DNA of 64,000 bases from Carallia brachiata (GCA_021464245.1 JADCRB010000013.1:7972895-8036894); one strand, 5' to 3'. Counted from the stretch's first letter, positions 47,771-62,028 are shown. The notes: generated by a model from the letters alone, not told the origin. A program made the numbers and translations.

Positions 47771-48252
47771 CATATTCCTTTACGGGTCAGTCACGGGCGA
47801 ACCAGGCAAAGCCCTAGTTCCCTTTAGTCGGACCTTTTTCTTATTTTTTCCGATCCCCTGTCGTCCCATTGATTTTCTTCTTCTTCTGCTGTAAATTGCC
47901 ACATTGAAATTGGACGGCAGATTGGCTGTTAAAGATTGTACTGAGGAAGGCGGCCCCCTTTCCATCAATCAACTCGTAACTGATCGAAACCGATTGTACG
48001 CATTAACTGAAGCAAAGCGACGAGTTCAGGTTCTGTTTGGTTGTAAGAAAAGCTTTCCTAAAATCCGACTAATCGAGTTTTCTGATCAACATGTGTTTTT
48101 ATTTATTTCTTGGCCTTTGTTCTGATTCCGTGTTGATAAAATCAGTTTGCGATGTCTGATTCTTGCATTGCCTTTTTCTGTTTTCGTAGGTAATAAATTA
48201 ATTCATTAAGCACTAGAAGAGAAGGGGAAATATAAGATAAAAGCAAGAGACA

Positions 48253-51200
48253 ATGGCAGACCGTTTGACGCGTATTGCAATAGTGAGTAGCGATAGGTGC
48301 AAGCCGAAAAAATGTCGTCAGGAATGCAAGAAGAGCTGTCCCGTTGTCAAAACTGGTATATTTTGTCTTGTTTTCTTTTTTGTTCTTTTGAGGAAACAAA
48401 AACACACACACACACATGTATGTGTGTTTGTAATCAACTAATTGAGCAGTCTGTTGTCTCAATTTTGAGTTCAAATCGGACTGATCGGTGTGGGCTTTCT
48501 CTTTTGTTTAGCACATCAGAGGCTTTTGATGGGAATGATAATAGAAGGAAATAAAAGAATTTGTGTCCGTGTTTAGAAGGGAAATCTTGGAAGTTTCCCA
48601 TTTTTGATTTACTATGAACCCGAGAAATTTTACACACATTTTTTAGATAATTTATTGCCAGTATTCTGTTAATTTTTGAGCGGGCAAGAAAGTTGATCTG
48701 CTTGTGCTATACTTGGTAATTTCTATGTATATGCTTAAGCCCCAAACATCTACTTTTCTAATTTTATTTTAATAAATCCACAGGGAAGCTGTGCATTGAG
48801 GTTACTCCTGCTTCTAAGATTGCTTTTATCTCAGAAGAATTGTGCATTGGTTGTGGCATTTGTGTTAAGGTCGGTTATTCTAATTGGATTCCTCTTTCTT
48901 CTAATTTTCGGTTTAATTGTGCCTTAACTGACTAATTGATGTCCTGATGCAGAAATGTCCATTTGAAGCAATCCAGATCATCAACTTGCCAAAGGATTTG
49001 GATAAAGATACAACCCATCGCTATGGTCCCAATACTTTTAAATTGCACAGGTTAGTTAGTATCACTCTTTAAGGGGTCCGAGGCTGTTGCTTTTTGAAGT
49101 TTGACATGGCTATTGTTGCAATTGCAGGTTACCTGTCCCAAGGCCTGGGCAGGTTCTCGGCTTAGTTGGAACAAATGGGATTGGAAAGTCAACTGCTCTC
49201 AAAATTTTGGCAGGAAAATTAAAACCAAATTTGGGTCGTTTCAATGTAATGCTCTTAGCTATTCTTTCTGCTAGGTACCTGCATCCACATTGTTTACCTT
49301 TCTGGATATTCTCTTCCTTTGCAGAACGCTCCAGATTGGCAAGAAATATTGACCTACTTCAGAGGATCTGAACTGCAAAATTATTTTACTCGCATCCTGG
49401 AAGATAATTTGAAGGTAGCTGTCTATTTGGACATCACTGTGGCCTGCAATTCACCTCAATATTATTTTACTTGTTCGATTGGGTTAGAGAATCAAAATTT
49501 TACCTTGTCACTACTGTGCATCTTTTTGTTCTATTCATCCCTTCTGACCTTTTCAGATGACTTTAGCCTTAAGAGATGTAATAGGTAACAATACTGTTTG
49601 ATACAAATTGATTTGCAATCTGATATAGTTGTTTAATGTCTCATGCAGAATGCATAATATACTAGCACTGCATTACCTGTTTAAAATGAATAGTTGGCTT
49701 CCTCGAGATTTGACTTACTCAGTTGGTGATGCAACGCCTTCTGCTAGGGACAAGTTGCTTTCAGTGGTATTATTTGACAGCATATCATGTGTCTTGCTGT
49801 TGACTGCTGAATTGCCATCATGTCACTTTTAGTTCTTTGTTTCATACATTTATAAATTGGGACAGCTTTTAGATTTTTGTTATAGCATATTATATCATGG
49901 CATAAAACTTTTGTAAAACTAGATTGTTGTGATAATGTTATTCATGCACTCATGCTTGTACTTTTAAGTCTTCTAAATCTACTGTCATGAATCTGTTAGA
50001 ATTTTATCTCATGATTAGTTTATATTTATCATCTTCCGGCTAAAAATACATTTAATATTTAATAGGCTATCATAAAGCCTCAGTATGTTGATCACATCCC
50101 AAAAGCTGTTCAAGGCAATGTGGGACAGGTGCTAGACCAGAAGGATGAGAGAGAGATTAAGGCAGAGCTCTGTTCTGATCTTGATCTGAACCAAGTCATA
50201 GATCGTAATGTTGGTGATTTGTCAGGTGGTGAACTCCAGAGATTTGCTATTGCTGTTGTTGCAATACAGAATGCAGAGATATATATGTTTGACGAACCGT
50301 CAAGTTATCTTGATGTAAAACAGAGGCTTAAAGCTGCCCAAGTTGTCCGATCCTTGCTCAGGCCTAACAGGTTTTGGTGCCTTTCATTTAATGCATTATT
50401 GTTCCACTCTTTTGGAAACATTACTTGGAAACTAAGTAACCTAAAAGCACCTTTCTTGCAGCTATGTAATAGTTGTGGAGCATGACCTTTCTGTTCTGGA
50501 TTACTTATCCGACTTCATTTGCTGTCTTTATGGAAAACCTGGTGCGTATGGGGTTGTGACCCTTCCCTTTTCAGTTAGAGAAGGTATCAATATATTCTTG
50601 GCTGGATTTGTGCCCACAGAAAATTTACGATTCCGAGATGAATCTTTAACCTTCAAGGTAAATTTTCCAAGACTATTGTTTGTTCATCTTGCTCTCAGCA
50701 TGTTAATTTTTTCTTGACTTCTTTGTTTTTTTTAGGTTGCTGAGACTCCACAGGAGAGTGCTGAGGAGATTGAAACATATGCACGATATAGATACCCAAC
50801 CATGACCAAAACGCAAGGAAATTTTAACCTTCGTGTGGTTGAGGGTGAATTTACTGATTCTCAAATCATTGTAATGCTGGGTGAAAATGGGACAGGGAAG
50901 ACAACTTTTATCCGCATGCTGGTACATCTCTTTATTCATCTCCCATTTTGTTTTTCATATAAAAATTTGTCTTGCCTCTTGATGATAGTTCACATCTAAT
51001 ATGCAGGCTGGCTTACTCAAACCTGACACTGTGGAGGGTGCTGATGTGGAGATACCTGAGTTTAATGTTTCTTACAAACCCCAGAAGATCAGTCCTAAGT
51101 TTCCATCAACTGTCAGAAATTTGCTGCATCAAAAAATACGGGATTCTTACATGCATCCTCAATTTGTATCAGATGTCATGAAACCACTTCTTATCGAACA

Positions 51201-53576
51201 ACTAATGGATCAAGAAGTTGTTAATCTATCTGGTGGAGAGCTGCAAAGAGTTGCATTGTGTCTCTGCCTTGGAAAGGTAATTCATTTCCATTTCATGTCT
51301 TCTGATTCATCCATTTTGGTTAAATGAAGGCACCAAATAGCCTGCACTGTCAACACTTTCCATGTTGTTGATTCCACTGCTGCAATATGAATGAAATAAA
51401 TTTCAGTTTGCGTGGTGTATACAATCATCTGAAGGGTGTCTGGCTTTACAGTTTCATCTTAGGTTACCGGGTCCGTTGCTTGTTCAAAAATGATTTACAT
51501 GTTATGATGGTGGAAACGTGTGGTATTAATAGGACGAGTGATTTGTGTCTAACATATTTCCACTATATTTCTGATATTGCTTTTCTGCATCTGAGCAGAA
51601 GGTTTGATTGACATTAAAAGACCTTTTTTAGTAGTTTCATAGATGTTTCGGGATTTAGGAGCATTAATAGATTTTGTCTGTTCCATAAAGGAAAATCTGT
51701 TGCTTTCTTTACAATTTTTAATTTTATTAACTTTATTAGTAATTATAGTTTTTTAGTTGTATTATAAATTTTGGTTTGTCTCATCCTGGGTCTTACTGGG
51801 AGGCATTGCTTGATGGATACCCTCACCTCTCCCTTCCCCCGCTCCCCCCCCAAAAAAAAAACAAAAACAAAAATTATGGAACCTGCCTTCTGATGTGCAT
51901 ACCCGAGTTTGTACTTGATAATATATACATATATACATGAGTGTGAATATTTTAAAATAAAAGTATTTTATTGCACTCTGGCAAATATAGGAATAATTGG
52001 GAAAATCATATTTGCAAGTGCATTTTGCTTTTAGAGTCACATGATGGAAATAGTTAACATTAGGAACTCTACTTTAATGCATTAAGTGTGGAGTGCTTGC
52101 TTTGATGGGCACAACTCCATTTTGGAATTGCCTTCAGAACAATTAGGGTCGAAAATGTGATGCATGATGGCTTGGGCTATATGACTACACTAACAAGAAT
52201 TGAGATAAAGCTTTGGAACAGGAATTTTGATAATAATCGTTGAATAACAGGTCTATTTTTATCAGAGTTGGAGGGAAACAAAAGAAACAAAATAAAGCTA
52301 TTAGCCTCACAATGATAGGGTTTTGAAAATCATTCCTTACAAAGAAAGAAAGCAATGACAAGGAAGGACAATTCTGCTGTAGAATTTGAAATTTTTCATT
52401 CATTAAAATTGCAGAAGTCAGAAGGCTTTAACCAGAAGCTTGTGACAATAATAATCCCATAAAATTGACCAATGTCAATACCAATCCCATCAAAACAACT
52501 CTTGACATTTCTTGATGAATATGCCTGTGCTTGTTCCTCTTCTAGTCTTTTTAAAGTTGATTCCCATCAAAATGTAAAAGCTTCTAGAAATGGAGAAAAT
52601 GTTTATTATTTTTTAATTCTATGCATAGTTAATTTTGTTCTTTTATGTTTAATTAAGTTTGATTTACAGTTTTTTTCCTTTTTTTTGTTTTTTGTTTTTT
52701 TTGCAGCCTGCAGACATTTATCTGATTGACGAACCGAGTGCATATCTTGATTCTGAGCAACGTATTGTGGCTTCGAAGGTCATAAAGAGGTTTATCCTTC
52801 ATGCAAAGAAAACGGCATTTGTGGTGGAACATGATTTTATAATGGCAACTTACCTTGCTGATAGAGTTATTGTGTATGAGGGAGAGCCATCTGTGGATTG
52901 CACGGCAAATTCTCCCCAGTCATTGTTGACTGGAATGAATCTCTTCTATCTGTAAGCCCAGCATGCTCTTTTCTATTATTCATGCTTGAAATAGGTAATC
53001 ATTAAGAAAAGTAATTGAAATTTAGACTGCAAATCACTCAAGGTACTGGTGGCATGGTATATATCTCACTCAAAGTACTACTATTTTTAAGAACTAAATG
53101 TTTGTTGTTAATCTACCCCAGATATCATAACAGCTGTTCTTCCTTTTGTTTTTTTTTTCTTGGTCCTTTTTATTTTTATTTTAATCCTTGGCTTTTTGGC
53201 CTCCAATGGGTAACCTAAGAATGCACATCTTTTGAAACGCTGGTTCTGTTCAAACCACATTTTGGTAAAAGGATTCTGTTTACGGTGAAATGAAACCAGG
53301 CTTTACCCCAGGGTCTGTGCATAAATTATTATTTTTTTTTTTTCTGTTTTTGCAAATAGCCTTTTTTCTTTGAAGAAAATTTTGCTTTTAACCTTTCCCT
53401 GCTTTCCTTTTCAATTGTTGTTTAACCTATGACTTTTTTCCCCCCCTCTCTGCAGCCACCTGGATATCACATTTAGACGGGATCCTACTAATTATCGTCC
53501 AAGAATCAACAAATTGGACTCAACTAAGGACAGGGAGCAGAAAGCTGCTGGTTCTTATTATTACTTGGACAATTGA
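48253..53576 (+). CDS. ABCE2: ABC transporter E family protein / RNase L inhibitor-like (ABCE1/RLI)
   Basis: Ribosome-recycling ATPase that splits post-termination ribosomes with eRF1 or Pelota; soluble, not a transporter. Exons: 48253-48355, 48784-48869, 48953-49050, 49128-49245, 49325-49414, 50066-50370, 50462-50657, 50736-50921, 51007-51276, 52707-52951, 53456-53576. They total 1,818 nt and give exactly 605 residues, the normal family length, with every phase matching. The N-terminal iron-sulphur domain has two Cys clusters ([15 protein letters not shown] and [12 protein letters not shown]). NBD1: Walker [10 protein letters not shown], signature LSGGELQ, Walker B YMFDEP. NBD2: [22 protein letters not shown]. 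The C-terminus is AGSYYYLDN. The intron before the tenth exon is the longest, at 1.43 kb. No defect seen; essential housekeeping gene. Confidence 0.95.
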
Positions 53577-54594
53577 TTGCACCAATCACCAATTTTACAT
53601 CATTTATACGAGGCTGCCAATACATCATTTATACGAGGCTGCCAATTCTTCATCTAGGAAACCTTACATCCACTGGATTTCTAATTTTGCTGGCCATGCA
53701 GAACTCAAGGGCATAGATGTCAGTGATTTTGTGATCTCTGTCAGGTCATTGTCTTGAGAAATGACTTGAGATACTCTGCCGGGTGAGGTGGGCCTTTTTT
53801 GTTTTTGCTGAAATGAGTCTATCGGCATGTATGATGCCATTACTTAATGTTTCCTAAGCCTTGTTTGTTTGTCCACCAGTTTTGGTTATAGAACATCAAT
53901 GTTTGCTCAAATTTCTGGTTTGGGCATTTGCTCTGTTAACTAGTGTACTTATTTGGCAAGATTCGCCAAAATTTGAAGACATTCGAAGTACAGGCGTTTT
54001 ATTGTGTAGTTGGAATAAATAAATATCTATCAGTTTGACCATGGATGGCTACCAAGAGATCAAGACAACTACATGTCATTCCATTTTCTGAATATCTGTT
54101 TGGCCCAAATTACTGGGAGAGACTATTGTAACAGCTCGATGGTAGATTGAAACAGTTGCCTTTTGACATGCCACTTTAGATCCTTTTTGTAGTTTCGCCG
54201 TTTTAATGTTCAATTTGAGATATTATATTCTAATTGGTTGGTTCACTTTGTCCCTGAAGTATAGATTTTGTGGGTTGACAATTTTTCCTGTATGAGTTTG
54301 TTTCTTCGCAATCGTGGCAAAGTTTTAGTATAACAGTTTGCAACTGCAGGTATAGTAATAATATTGCATGCATTAGAGTGGAGGTGCTGATTGCAGCAAC
54401 TGCAATGTCATCCTTTATTGATGTACTGCAACAAGTGCCTTTCGACACCAGCCAGTAGTAGTATGACATGTATACATTTTTATTTGATACATGTGACGTT
54501 CATGTCCTTATTTATCTGCACCAGTTCGCAGTTTTTGGTTACACGTGCAATTGAGAATGAAAACCAACTTGAACACAGGCGTGCGACTCACTAG
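53577..54594. other. ABCE 3'UTR and convergent spacer
   Basis: No gene seen. ACATCATTTATACGAGGCTG is duplicated in tandem (24-bp period, 53595-53644). ABCE and the GH18 gene converge here, so the 3'UTRs may approach each other. Confidence 0.5.
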
Positions 54595-55583
54595 TTAGTT
54601 GGATTTCAGCAAGAGAGCTTGGGATTTCTTCTCGAAGTAATAGTTGTTCTTGGCAGAGGCATCAGCAGAGAAGATCATGACCCCGTTAATGTCGAATCCA
54701 CTCTTCTTCAGCAGACCTAGAGCATCAAAAAACGCATCCCCCTGAATGCCCCTTCCATCGACTTCATAGCTTGGCAGCAGCTTCTTTCTATCGAACTGCG
54801 TTGCTCGATGCTGGAATGTTTTCAAGTAAGCTGCAGGTCTCTTAACTTTGTCAGTGTAGAATTGGTAGTTTACGTAGTCAATGACTTGCCCGTACTTATT
54901 GAAGAGATCGATGTACGGCTGTACGGTGGTATGAAATGGAGCAATGGTAGCTACAGAAATTACTCGTTGCTTTTTCAAGCGTGAAATGAGCTCGCCCATG
55001 CAGTAAACAAAGCTGGTTTGGTTCTTGGTGTTCCTGGGGAAGTTCTCGTAGTCCACGTCAATGCCATCGAGGTGGTACTTGCGAGCCATGGATCGAAGTG
55101 AATTGAAGGCGTTGGATATCCAGAGCTGAGGGTCCTTTGGGTTGTACCAACTTAGGACTTTATCGCCAATGCTCCAGCCGGCAAGACTGGCCATTACTTT
55201 CACGTTCGGATGCTGCCTCTTGATGGCTGCCACTGCTCCTGGGGACAATGTCTCCGCCCAGTACGGCGAGAATTTGCCGTTCTGAGGATTCCCTGATGGG
55301 TCTGCATCGATGGCAAAGCTAAGTATGAAATGGAAGTCGATCTTGTCTCCGATCGGAACCGCCTTGAAGCTCACTGGAACTCCCGTCGCTCCTATGTACT
55401 CCATCATCACCTTTGCTTCTGTTCAAAAAACACGAATCAAACTAAAATGGAACTTGGACAAGAAAAATATCGCATGAGAAGACGAAAGCATTGTTTACAT
55501 ACCGCAAATTGTTCGCCAACGTGTGCAACCCCAACAACATAGAGGAGGAAGAAATGAAATTTGACCAATCTCAACTTTCCCAT
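54595..55583 (-). CDS. GH18 chitinase-like secreted protein (chitinase 2 / RuBisCO-associated / narbonin-like)
   Basis: Two exons: 55583-55503 (27 codons) and about 55410-54595, giving about 298 residues. Exon 1 is a signal peptide (MGKLRLVKFHFFLLYVVGVA). Exon 2 is a class III-like GH18 TIM barrel: EYIGATGVP, FHFILSFAID, KVMASLAGWSIGDK and the DxxDxDxE strand DGIDVDYE with the proton-donor Glu kept, then YVNYQFY and a C-terminal barrel strand. Donor is GCG|GTATGT. To stay in frame the acceptor must be GCAAAG|GTG at about 55411; the stronger-looking ACAG ten bases earlier would break the frame. A TATA run lies at 55661-55669. The family includes active chitinases and inactive storage or binding proteins; the kept Glu favours activity but does not prove it. 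Confidence 0.8.
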
Positions 55584-57423
55584 TTTCTTGCTGCTCGTTA
55601 ATATTATGATCAACCGATGATTGAAATTATGGTATAACCTCACACGCACTCACTCGTATTATATATATACAGTGGACTTCTATACGGTGGCCAAGCAAAT
55701 CCAGGAAACAGGCTTTCCAATTATCTTAGAAATTGTAATGTAAGTGAGAAACAGCCAGATTATAGAATTTATCATTGATGATATATTACCAATCATTCCA
55801 TCATGTGTCATTTTGGAGGGCCTACCCATTTGTTGCGAATTACCACTTTCAACAATATTCGCAAAATCTTTTCTTAACTAGATGCTGCCGTAGCATCATC
55901 CTTTGGGGGCCACGCCTACACTCGTCCGACCAAGAGACACCAGAGAGTACAAAACTACGAATAAAGGCGATAAAACAAGCGGTTATATCGAGTTATTTTG
56001 AGTTCAAATTATTTAGGATCAGATTATTTTTAAGTCAAGTTATTTTTGAGTCGTTTTGAATTTAAAGAATTGTTAAATTAATATTTAAAAATTAATTTTT
56101 TTATTTTATTATATATTATAATATTATAAATATTAATACTTATTATTTACATGTTAATTTGTATCAAACGCATAATATTTTTTTATCATTTTTATACTGA
56201 TATTTTTTCTATCACAAAAATTTGGTCACAGATCTATCTAATAATATTTTTATGATTTACATTTTATTTTTTTATATATAAACTTGTTTTAAAAATTATA
56301 CGTATATTATACACACTACATACATACATACACACAAATATATACATAATAGTGGTGTGGGTTCTGCTTTTAGCCCCTGTGTCAGCGTGTACGAGGATTT
56401 TTTCTTCGTACGAATATTTATTTCTATAATATTTATAATATATATATATATATGTATGTATGTATCTATGTATACAATTTTTAAAATATTATTAATAAAA
56501 AAATAATTATATAAAATAAATAATAAATATTAATATGAAATAATTATATACATAATAAATTAAAAAATATGTTAATTAAATGTAATATATATTTTTTTGA
56601 TGTATAAAATAAAGCAATTTGCGTATATAATACTTATATATTTGAGCATACATAGATAAAGTAATAAGTAGAAATACAAAAAATATTAAATAACAAATTT
56701 GGTTTATATTTATAAATGAAAGTTCATAAATTTATAGTGAAAATAGTATAATATATTTTTTGTAACATAAAGTCTATAATTCAAATATTACAACCTTTAA
56801 TTTAATCTTTTTTTTTAGTTTTCTTGAGAAAAAAATCGAGTCGCCAGGTTGGAGTTTAACCTAAAAATTTTATATCATTTCAAGTTCAAATGTTTTTTTT
56901 TTTTTTTGGGTAAAATCATTTTCGAGTAAGGTTTAGATAGAAGTTTTTGAATGAGTTCATGCCAACTTGTCCGGTAGGTTCAAAATTCGACACTTCTAAT
57001 TACAAATAACTGCATATGTTTTCGTACAGAAAAGTTGGGTAGCCATGGAGTTGAGTACGATCATCGAGAGATGATGTGGCATTGGGAAATTCAGAACATG
57101 AATCTAGTGGCATACAACCAACAACCGTAAGTAGTGTAAAGCTCCAAATAACAATAAAAGTCTTTTCTACAACAATGAATCCACCAGCTACAATTGCGGC
57201 ATCCAACCAATTTATCTCTGTTAACTTACGAAAGAATCAGGCCAACAACAGAAAGCTATTGCATGAAAGAATTATGTGCAATAGAATACCATGTTTCATG
57301 TATCTATAATATATGTCCTATGCACGTCCCAGACTTTGGCTTCGACTCTGAATGTCCCTCATTAGCTTAGAAAAATAAACTAAAAGAAGACTCAGCCGCA
57401 TGAACGATTCTAGTAACAAATAA
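55584..57423. other. GH18 promoter and AT-rich spacer
   Basis: TATATATA at 55661-55669 (minus strand) sits about 80 bp before the GH18 ATG. 56000-56900 is very AT-rich. 57000-57420 is probably 3'UTR of the next gene. No other gene is supported. Confidence 0.45.
55661..55669 (-). promoter_or_regulatory. TATA box of GH18 gene
   Basis: TATATATAT on the minus strand, about 80 bp upstream of the start codon. Confidence 0.45.
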
Positions 57424-60400
57424 TCAAGATTGAAGCCCAAACCTCCTTTTGGTTGGTTTGTTAGCACCCATGAGTTCCACCAATGGTGGAAGCGGCCGAG
57501 GCACAGGCACGTTCATGGACCTGTACAACTTCTTAAGGGATTCACTAAAACTCTTCGAGGATCCAACAAGGGAACGAGAAGATAGCTCATGGACTTCCGT
57601 CATTGTTTTCGCTTTGCAATTTTCTGCATCAAAATTCATCTCTGGCTTATTCCCCAACTTATTCTCACATTTCACACACTGGCCAGTGTCTTCGCATGGA
57701 AGCTTTTGGTTTATATTATCACTAACTTCTTGAGGAGATTCATCTTTTACGGGCATGACTTTCTCTTCAGGTGCAAAGCCTGTATCCTGATTACCGAGTC
57801 TAGCCCTGCCAAATAGAGTCAATGCTGGTCTTTTCCTTGGAGGAGACAAACTCAACAATCGGCAACAAGATACTTTGACAGGCTGCAATTGAGATTCTGG
57901 AGAAACATGGGCAGGCCTTTTGACAACAGGAGAATCAACAAGGTCTACGACTGATACATCTGCTTCTGAAGAAGCTTCTACACGTATGTCCAAAAGTTTC
58001 CACAGAGGATCCTTTGAAGTTAATTGAGCACTGAAGCAGTGCCTTTTCACATAATCTAGCTCTATAGCCCGGCAACTGGGGGTTGTCGATACAACCCATT
58101 TAGGCACAAGAAGCTGCAGGGCCCACTCTAATTCCTCCCTAGAAGAATGCATAGAGTAACAGACATGCCATATACCAAATTGGTCCCTTACTGCTTCATT
58201 GAATCTCAGAGTTTTTGGATTTTGAGAATCCGAATGCTCTTCCTCACATGCATACCACTGTGCTGAGGGACGGACAATGAGGGGATCGGGTTGGAAATTC
58301 GAACGGGCCTCAGCAAGCTTTGCAGCTACTCGTTCGTTCAACTTGGGAAACCCATCAAGCAAACGGAAACGAGAAGATGGATCTTGGGTGATGATTTCCG
58401 GAACTGTAACTGTCAGAGCCAGAAATTCTGGGTTGCAAGCTTTATCAACAAATATCTTGGATCCAAATGTTTGAGAAACTTGGGCCAATATGTCTTCTTG
58501 ACCAAGAAGATCACAGGTCAAATACACCACAGCGGCAGCAGGATGCTTCCATATACAGTTAATAACCTGTTTCATTAATAAGCAATTTGAAGCACAAGAA
58601 CATTTGTGAGAAGGTATTGCAGCAAACCAGAAGAACCAATACTGTCCGACAAATGGAAGGAAAATTTACACAGTAAGAAGAACACAGCAGATTGTGTGTA
58701 CATTAAAATTGTCAAGTATGGTGCAATTCATGGGAATAAAATATGAAACCTGAAAGAAATGAGTTCTAACTAGAAATGCAGGAAGTGATTTACTTCTTAT
58801 ATGTATGTAGTGTTTCAGGTTAATTGCCTTAGCAGATGAAGTCTATCTCTCAGATTTAACAGAAATTGCATGAAGTTTCCCACCCCCCCCCCACCCCCAA
58901 GAAGACATCATGTTACTGGTCCTGCAAAGGAACTCGATTACTGAACCAAAGAACATAATTGCATAAAGAGAATATAATCCATCCAGTACAGTGATGAAGA
59001 TGAGGAACAATAGATCAAGAGCTTGTCTTAAGCAACTATTATGGCCTACAACAGAGGAAGTCAGGAGATAATGACCTCATGCAATCAATTCTATGAAGGG
59101 AAGAAGGCAAAGCCCAAAAAGTCAGGAAAAAAAATACATGTAATTGACTCAGAAAAGTTCAGGATTTCTAAATTGCACATGAAAATGAAAAGCATTGGAG
59201 TCTCATATCTGAAAAATCAATTTGTGTAAGGGCGAACTTATCAATGATGGAATAGGGATAACAAATGAACAGATAATTTCCTTTTAAATAACACCACAGC
59301 AAGTGAAAATGTATTCCAACATCTTGATCCTGAACAATGTGCTTGTCAATGATCATTCGTAAAAGGAAATGATACTCTAAAATGTTGAGAAATTGCCCAT
59401 GCCGAAACTAAATTAGATAGCAAAGGAAGCATGAGATCAATGCAGCAATGTGAGAGTACCTGTTGGATTGCCGAATGCTTGCTTGGAAGTTTCTGCTGGA
59501 ATCTCCCAAACGTACAGTCTAGGAAAACATAATCAAGTTGGCTCCTAGGTTTTTTCCCTGTCTGGCTGATATACTTCTCTGGTAAAAGTCGTAGATACTC
59601 CGGCGAAAGCCTGCAATCTCCAGTGTGCAGGATATTACCAAAGCTTCCTTCAAACAAGAACATCACAGCCCCTGAGGTTCATAAATCCATGCCAGACAAG
59701 GGATCATTTATCAATAAAGTTCTCCCAAAACCATTTTCAGTCACATCTACATAGAACACAACACAAGCAAGACCAACCGTCTAAGTGATACAAGATAACT
59801 CTCAAAATGATAAAATAGGTATGCTGGGTACTTCGATATGGTGCCCACGATACTCAAACCAATTCACACGCTTTTATACTGTCATTGTTTCCAACATAGA
59901 AGGGATATTTTCTTGCTAAACTACTGATGTAGCATCAGCATAAGGTACTCTTATCACTGAACGATGTGAACAAAACTTTTATTACTTAACCGTTACCTAA
60001 CATAATCTTAATGTACCCTAGAGGTGTATAACTATTGTATTCAATAACTTGGTAGTAGCTATTGTATTCAGTAACTTGTTAGTAGCTACCATAAGACGCT
60101 TGAAATGACCAAGAAAGTTGCTGGAGATTGCGCAAATGCTTCACGCCCTGTCACCCTTTATTGATGGTTAGCTCAGAAAAGTCCAGAGATTGGCTACTCA
60201 AATAAAGAACTTAAAAGTACAGGACTACAGTAAGAGTCTTTCATACTTCTAGTTCCAAAAAAAAAAAGAATTACACACTTTGAAATTACAGATATAATAG
60301 TGCATTCTTCAGCAAAAACAATCTTCTCCACTTGGTATGTTTTGCTGCATTGTTCTCAGAAACCTGACTCCCCAAAAAATGGTTTTTGGAGACTAAAAGT

Positions 60401-61425
60401 TGCCGATGCCCGCAATCTATGAAGAAATGGTATCCAAAATGGCACTCTAAGCAGTAATAATAGTGGCACTAAGATCCCGGCAAACCATGTGTCCTAATCC
60501 TATATAATTCCAAAAGATCCTTTTCATGGTGGAGAATTTGTCCTATACATTTTATTACTTTTCACAAGGGATTTGTTTTTCTCTTTTCTTCCTAAGTTTT
60601 TGTATCGATGGAATTAAACCACCGATTGTTCATTGATCATGAATGCGTCTGTAAATGAAAAATCATCAAATTCAGAGGCAACGCAACACGAAAACCCGCC
60701 TCTCCTTTGAGCAACCTAAACCAACTAATTAGAGCACCATGTACAGGCCCGATGAAGAAATTCAAGCACCCAGAGCAACAATTCGATGATAGTATCCGAT
60801 CAAAACTCTCTCTCTCTCACACACACACCACAACATCACAAAAAAAACAACCGACCATCATGCCCAGAGCAACAATTCGATAATAGTATCCGATCAAAAC
60901 TCTCTCTCTCACACACACACACAAACATACAATTCAAAAAAAAAAAAAAAAACCAACCATCATGGCCAAGGGGCAAACAAATAAAAACAAAAAAGAAGAG
61001 GAGAGAAGAAAATCACCAATACCAGGACAATGATTTGCATCAAAAGCCGTAACGGTGAATTGGCCGTCAGGGTCATCAATGACTACCGATCGGCCGACCT
61101 CAATTCCCACAAACAATGAATCATCAAGCTACAAAAGCGAGAAGAAGATACAACAAAAACAGATGATGATGGTTATGATTCGAAGCCGCATCATTTTTTA
61201 TTATGAAAACTAAAAAAAGAAAGAAAAAAACCCCACCTGGGGGTAGTGGTGAAGAACAAGAGATTTGGTGAGAGGGGTAGAGTAAATGGGAAAGGAGGAA
61301 TGGGTCAAGATGCCATTGCAGTGATCTTTGTGGGCGTGGGTCAAGAAATGATGCCTCTTCCTCTTTGAAACTGCTGTCCATGTATCCACCGAGAACGGCA
61401 ACCCTCTCGGCATTTCTATTGGCAT
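57424..61425 (-). CDS. SNM1/Apollo-type DNA-repair metallo-beta-lactamase nuclease
   Basis: Four exons: 61425-61237, 61128-61023, 59671-59460, 58566-57424; 1,650 nt, 549 residues, all phases consistent. The beta-lactamase fold starts at residue ~10 with the zinc-binding HAHKDH (motif 2), then AFDANHCPGAVMFLFEG, HTGDCR and LDCTFG. The beta-CASP segment lies in the last exon (AAVVYLTCDLLGQEDIL, then GIWHVCYSMHSSREELEWAL). The C-terminal ~200 residues are low-complexity and basic. This N-terminal placement matches the plant group of Arabidopsis At1g27410 and the N-terminus of DNA ligase 6; such enzymes are 5' exonucleases in cross-link and end repair, probably nuclear. No defect seen. Confidence 0.88.
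60769..60965. repeat. Tandem duplication in SNM1-like intron 2
   Basis: CCCAGAGCAACAATTCGATG and about 75 further bases (with (CT)n and (CA)n runs) recur starting at about 60862; period near 94 bp. It lies inside the intron 59672-61022 and looks recent. Confidence 0.75.
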
Positions 61426-62028
61426 CTTTTCCTCTTCTTCTTCTTCTTAATTAATTTGTATGGGTCTCGGTTTTCTTTGAGTTTCCTTTTTTCTTCTTGC
61501 TCGCCAAGAGCAACCCAAGGTGAATGAAATGAACCCCTTCTGATTCTTTCTGTCTTTTTATTATTATTATTATTATTATTATTTTATTTCTTTCTTCCAT
61601 TTTTTTCGTTTTCCATCCCAATACAAAAGCAAGCACGCTACAAAAGCTTCGAGGGAAAGGGAGGGAAAGGGGGGCTCCAAAATCGAATTGGTTTTTTCAA
61701 ACTTTGATTTCAATTTTCCCCCGCTGGTTGTGTAGGAGGGTAGAATTGGGAGAGGGAGAGAGGAAGTTAATTCTTTTATAAGATTTTATATATAATATTT
61801 TAATAACAAAATAATCTTTTGTGTGACTAGTGAGAATGGCAGGGAAGTATTGAATTATAAGAGTTATAATAATGTTGTTAATTTTAATTATTTTCTTATA
61901 TAAAGGAGATAAACTTAACAATATGTTGCAGCTAGCGTCCTCTCTCTCTCTCTCTCTAAAAGCCTATTTTTCTCTGAAAACCTCCCACCCTAAAGCTCAA
62001 TAGTCGGCGGTGGTAGCCACTATTATCA
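61426..62028. other. Promoter side of SNM1-like gene
   Basis: Contains an (ATT)n microsatellite at 61557-61584 and a CT run near 61939-61958. No gene and no clear TATA box. Confidence 0.45.
61557..61584. repeat. (ATT)n microsatellite
   Basis: Eight to nine ATT units upstream of the SNM1-like gene. Confidence 0.85.

Noticed and set aside
57000..57206. 68-codon hydrophobic open frame on the minus strand
   Set aside because: Lies in the 3' flank of the SNM1-like gene, with no recognisable family and no exon context.
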